A stretch of DNA of 64,000 nucleotides from the NCBI RefSeq assembly GCF_018613725.1, contig NZ_JAGGPS010000007.1:117463-181462 (forward strand), read 5' to 3'. Under the pieces are notes generated by a model. That model did no database searches. It was given only the letters and a program-made list of their open reading frames with translations, and was not told where the DNA came from. The number at the start of each line of letters is the position of its first letter. Position 1 is the first letter of the stretch. A program made the translations under genes and the position numbers. The stretch comes from Hymenobacter sp. ISL-91 (GTDB lineage: Bacteria; Bacteroidota; Bacteroidia; Cytophagales; Hymenobacteraceae). Positions 62,101-64,000 of this stretch are shown piece after piece.

Positions 62101-63426
62101 GTTGAGCGAGCCGGCCGATGCCACCACGTCCAGGTCGCCGTCCGCGTCCACGTCGCCCAGCAGCAGGCTGTAGGCGTTGCCCACGTAGGCGTTGGGGCCG
62201 TTGCTGAAGCTGGCATTACCGTTGTTGAGGCGCACGTTCAGCTGGCCGGGGCCGCCGTCGTTGGTGCCTACCACCAGGTCCAGGTCGCCGTCGGCGTCCA
62301 CATCGCCCAGCGCCAGACTAACCGGATTCAGTCCCACCCGGATAGCGCCGTTGGTGGCGGGCAGCTGAAAATTGGCCGTCTGCTGCCCCGTATTGAGCAA
62401 CACGTTCACCAGGGAAGGCAGCGCCCCGTAGTTGGCGGCCACGATGTCCAGGTCGCCGTCGCCATCCAGGTCGCCCAGCGCCACAAACTTGAGGGTGTTG
62501 CCTAACTGGGGGTCGGGGTTGAGGGCCGGCGGGGTAAAGCGCCCGCTGCCGTTGTTGAGGCGGATGCTCACCGAGCCGGTTTCGTTGGCCGTTACCAGGT
62601 CCAGGTCACCGTCGCCGTCTACGTCGCCCAGGGCCAGGTGCACGGGGTGGGTGCCCACTGCCACCTCGGCGTTGGCAGCCGGCGCGCTGAAAGAGCCGTG
62701 GCCATCGTTGAGGCGGACGCTGACGCTGCCCGGACCGTTGTAATTGGCGTTGGCCGTGAGCAGGTCCAGGTCGCCGTCGCCGTCTACGTCGGCCAACGCT
62801 GCCCGCAGGCAGTAGTGGCCCACTGCCACTTCGGCGTTGGTAGCGGGCGGCGCAAAAACGCCGCTGCCGTTGTTTAACCTGACACTAACTGTGCCCGGAC
62901 CGGTGAAGTTGGGGCTGGGCGCAACCAAGTCCAGGTCGCCGTCGCCGTCGATGTCGCCCAGCATTACATCGCGGGCCGAAGAGGCTACGGCCACATCGGG
63001 GGCGGCGGCCGCGGGCAGGAAATTGCTACGGCCCGTACCGCCCGTGGCCGTTGTAAACTCGAACACCCGCGGCGTACCTAGCGCCTGGCCCGCCGGGTTG
63101 CGGAGGCCCGTTGTCAGGGTGGCCCGCACGGTTTCGCCGGGTTGCCAGGCATAAGTGGGGGCAAAGGCCACGGTGTTGCCGCTAACGGTAGTAGTGCCGC
63201 TGGAGCCGCTACGCAGCCCCCCGCGCCGGTTACTGTGTACCAGCAGCGCTCCGGTGCTTGCAGGATCCAGCACCTCGCTAAGCGTGGCGCTTACCGTGCT
63301 TTGCCGGGACGCACTAAGCGTGTTGGCCACGGGAGAAACTGACAGTACAGTTGGTTGTGCGTGGCCACCGAAAGCCAGCAGATTCAGCCCTAAACACCAG
63401 GGCAGCGCAAGTAGACTTGTTTTCAT
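59194..63426 (-). CDS. Giant FG-GAP/VCBS-repeat T9SS-secreted protein
   Basis: A 1410-residue secreted protein. The ATG at 63426 gives MKTSLLALPWCLGLNLLAFG with cleavage after GGHAQ. The body has two matching halves. Each starts with a Big_5-like Ig domain (SPVANTLSASRQSTVSATLS; LNPARNQPNAPRAGGVAVTF) and then has seven VCBS/FG-GAP repeats of the form GDVDGDGDLDLV, 14 in total, which bind calcium in beta-propellers. An IPT/TIG domain (about 545-625, SPTSGLVGTEVTVSG) joins the halves. After them come Ig-like modules (about 1110-1310) and a type A sorting domain (about 1335-1410, ALQVYPNPTPDGRLTVLLPN to SRLLIRN). The DNA of the repeats is itself repetitive. The next gene has the same plan, so the two form a tandem pair of surface proteins; an adhesive role is inferred. 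Confidence 0.88.
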   Translation of the reverse strand: MKTSLLALPWCLGLNLLAFGGHAQPTVLSVSPVANTLSASRQSTVSATLSEVLDPASTGALLVHSNRRGGLRSGSSGTTTVSGNTVAFAPTYAWQPGETVRATLTTGLRNPAGQALGTPRVFEFTTATGGTGRSNFLPAAAAPDVAVASSARDVMLGDIDGDGDLDLVAPSPNFTGPGTVSVRLNNGSGVFAPPATNAEVAVGHYCLRAALADVDGDGDLDLLTANANYNGPGSVSVRLNDGHGSFSAPAANAEVAVGTHPVHLALGDVDGDGDLDLVTANETGSVSIRLNNGSGRFTPPALNPDPQLGNTLKFVALGDLDGDGDLDIVAANYGALPSLVNVLLNTGQQTANFQLPATNGAIRVGLNPVSLALGDVDADGDLDLVVGTNDGGPGQLNVRLNNGNASFSNGPNAYVGNAYSLLLGDVDADGDLDVVASAGSLNSVNVRVNMGNGTFEAPPTTPNVAIGEFVTGAALGDVDGDGDLDIVSTNSGGMVSVRFNQPTDALPAPTITAFSPTSGLVGTEVTVSGTTFTSATTVLFNGVAATRVTVVSATRLTATVPAGASTGPITVRTPNGEAVSSTSFFVLPPPTLPTLVVAGLNPARNQPNAPRAGGVAVTFSSPMQDVAATRQALRVSSAQRGGWLTGAASVSGSTLRLQPKYTFMPGEKLFATVLRGPRSVTDTLFRRPYVYQFHAATSGAGRSYLRPGSEVAVGYYPSSVALADVDGDGDLDMITTNQYAATVSVRLNGGDASGSNTGRFSGGQTIETTKGPRQVHPADVDGDGDLDLVLACEGYTGGQVSVRLNGGDASGSNTGRFSGGNDIRDLSSPYNLALGDIDGDGDLDMVTADRSLGYIHVTGNGGAGLFGVNYRIPAGRDPSGVALGDVDGDGDLDLVFASGGDGTVRICLNEGNERGGYGGRFNPQPAQELLNGNTPANLLLADIDGDGHLDLLVGNEQDGVSKVLVYRNTGATSGSGAPLFGPATGVAVAGTPRRIALADLDADGDLDLAITYGSISTSVSVRLNGGDNSGSNTGVFSGEGNYEVGISPQGLALGDVDGDGDVDVLTVGQSNSAVSVRLNTDGGGVLSSPATTVCAGSNQGTLTLNYAVGTVLGYQANTGSGYTNLPGTELAFTFTNLSATTTFRAVLRNPANEIVYSEPVTITVLPLPVVALAAAGPTTVCADTSVRLTTTTDAPGYTYQFLRDGQPIASATATIYAATASGSYTVRVTSSAGCSTVSGAVVVRVNPVPVRPTVSVSYAPGPVLTSSAPTGNQWYLNGTALPGATATTLATDPHAAQGSYTVITTSDQGCASQPSLPLVITTTRSSSVPTALQVYPNPTPDGRLTVLLPNKRGQTTLLNLYNLTGQLLLSRTVLPTDNQVLLDIGTLPAGAYLLRSVTPQGSESRLLIRN

Positions 63427-63573
63427 TAAAAAGCGGAAAATGCGGAGGAATAGGGGGCTAAGCAAGGAGGTAAGCAACCCAGGATAAAATCAAGGTAGTC
63501 GTAGGGAAAGCGGGTGAGCTTTGGGATAGGCATGGCGCACGGCCAAAAAAGCACTATACCTCGGCCGGGCCGC

Positions 63574-64000
63574 CTACTGAAGCACCACGCGCCGGCTGAA
63601 TCCCTGGCTGCCGATGCTGCCCTGAAGCAGGTACATGCCAGGCGCCAGGCCGGCCGCATCAACTTCTGCCGTGGTTTCGGTGGCGGGCAGCTGCAGCTGC
63701 TGGCTCCGTACCACTTGGCCCAGGTTGTTGCGTAGCGTGAGACGGAGCGAAGCCGGCTGGGGCCGGGCCGGCAGCATGAGGCTGAACCGCTGGCTGGCCG
63801 GATTTGGGAAAAGGCGCACCGCGGCCGTGAAATCGGGCGCCGTGGTGGTGGTGGTGATGACGCCGGGGTTCAGGCTGATGCGCACATTGCTGTCGGTCGA
63901 CTGGCACATGAGCAGGTCCAGGTCCAGGTCGCCGTCGAGGTCGGCCAGAACCACACCGATGGGGTTTTGGTCCGTCGCAAGGTTGGCAGTGCCGCCGAAC
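63574..64000 (-). CDS. C-terminal part of a second FG-GAP/T9SS protein (cut by window end)
   Basis: About 142 codons are visible and the frame stays open to the window edge, so the N-terminal part lies beyond 64000. The visible part has a last VCBS repeat (VVLADLDGDLDLDLLMCQST) and, after a Thr-rich linker (VITTTTTAPD), a type A sorting domain (VRLFPNPASQRFSLMLPA to FSRRVVLQ). It is upstream of, and in the same direction as, the FG-GAP gene at 59194, 147 bases away, and shares its architecture, so the two are probably duplicates. Confidence 0.85.
   Translation of the reverse strand, partial: FGGTANLATDQNPIGVVLADLDGDLDLDLLMCQSTDSNVRISLNPGVITTTTTAPDFTAAVRLFPNPASQRFSLMLPARPQPASLRLTLRNNLGQVVRSQQLQLPATETTAEVDAAGLAPGMYLLQGSIGSQGFSRRVVLQ

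Noticed and set aside
61099-62505. A 468-codon frame opposite the FG-GAP gene
   Set aside because: It only reflects the coding repeats of the real gene in antisense.
59900-63000. Regularly spaced GC-rich direct repeats that could suggest a CRISPR array
   Set aside because: They are the DNA of in-frame VCBS repeats (DxDGDGDLD) of a long coding gene, and the spacers are coding as well.

Overview
The window looks like the chromosome of a Bacteroidota bacterium of the Hymenobacter type (Cytophagales, Hymenobacteraceae). I infer this from type IX secretion (T9SS) cargo with C-terminal sorting domains, a PorV/PorQ-family barrel beside a PorU2-like C25 sortase, promoters of the TTG-(19 to 21)-TAnnTTTG type, few Shine-Dalgarno sites, PspC plus head-GIN envelope proteins, and a GC-rich coding style. 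No phage, plasmid, rRNA or CRISPR is visible.

Layout. 1-1.1 kb holds no gene. 1.2-3.3 kb is a curli module: two curlin-repeat proteins and a CsgH-like amyloid-control protein. 3.4-13.2 kb holds a TolB-like lipoprotein and two large T9SS-secreted proteins. 13.4-18.6 kb is housekeeping: iscS-iscU-iscA (minus), methylmalonyl-CoA epimerase, TsaC/Sua5, a small lipoprotein and Cca. 19.1-22.2 kb is a PadR regulator with a PspC/head-GIN membrane protein. 22.4-28.2 kb is the PorV-like/PorU2-like pair. 28.4-36.5 kb has folA, fmt, namZ, a LolC/FtsX-type permease, an M23 peptidase, a flavin/2Fe-2S reductase and an M3 oligopeptidase. 36.7-41.6 kb has tRNA-Lys(TTT), a two-component pair, and a SulP transporter with beta-carbonic anhydrase. 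42.1-47.5 kb groups glucose dehydrogenase, a GH63/MGH1-like hydrolase, a cyclase-family hydrolase and 6-phosphogluconate dehydrogenase. 47.6-56.2 kb has a PD-(D/E)XK protein, asnA, DUF3140, tandem Usp, a frameshifted amine oxidase, SelO, a gene broken by a MITE, and MsrB. 56.4-64 kb has a class II UvrA and two tandem FG-GAP/T9SS proteins, the last cut by the window end.

Two observations stand out. First, upstream of asnA lies a complete-looking asparagine attenuator: a promoter, a 29-codon leader ORF with eight Asn codons, a segment inside that ORF that can form an antiterminator, and an intrinsic terminator. Second, a 151-bp MITE with 18-bp terminal inverted repeats interrupts the 3' end of a small gene; removing it with one 3-bp target duplication restores an exact reading frame ending in a plausible C-terminus. 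More widely, many intergenic spaces hold long, often perfect inverted repeats from at least seven unrelated sequence families, and in two places stop codons or C-terminal codons come from the repeat.
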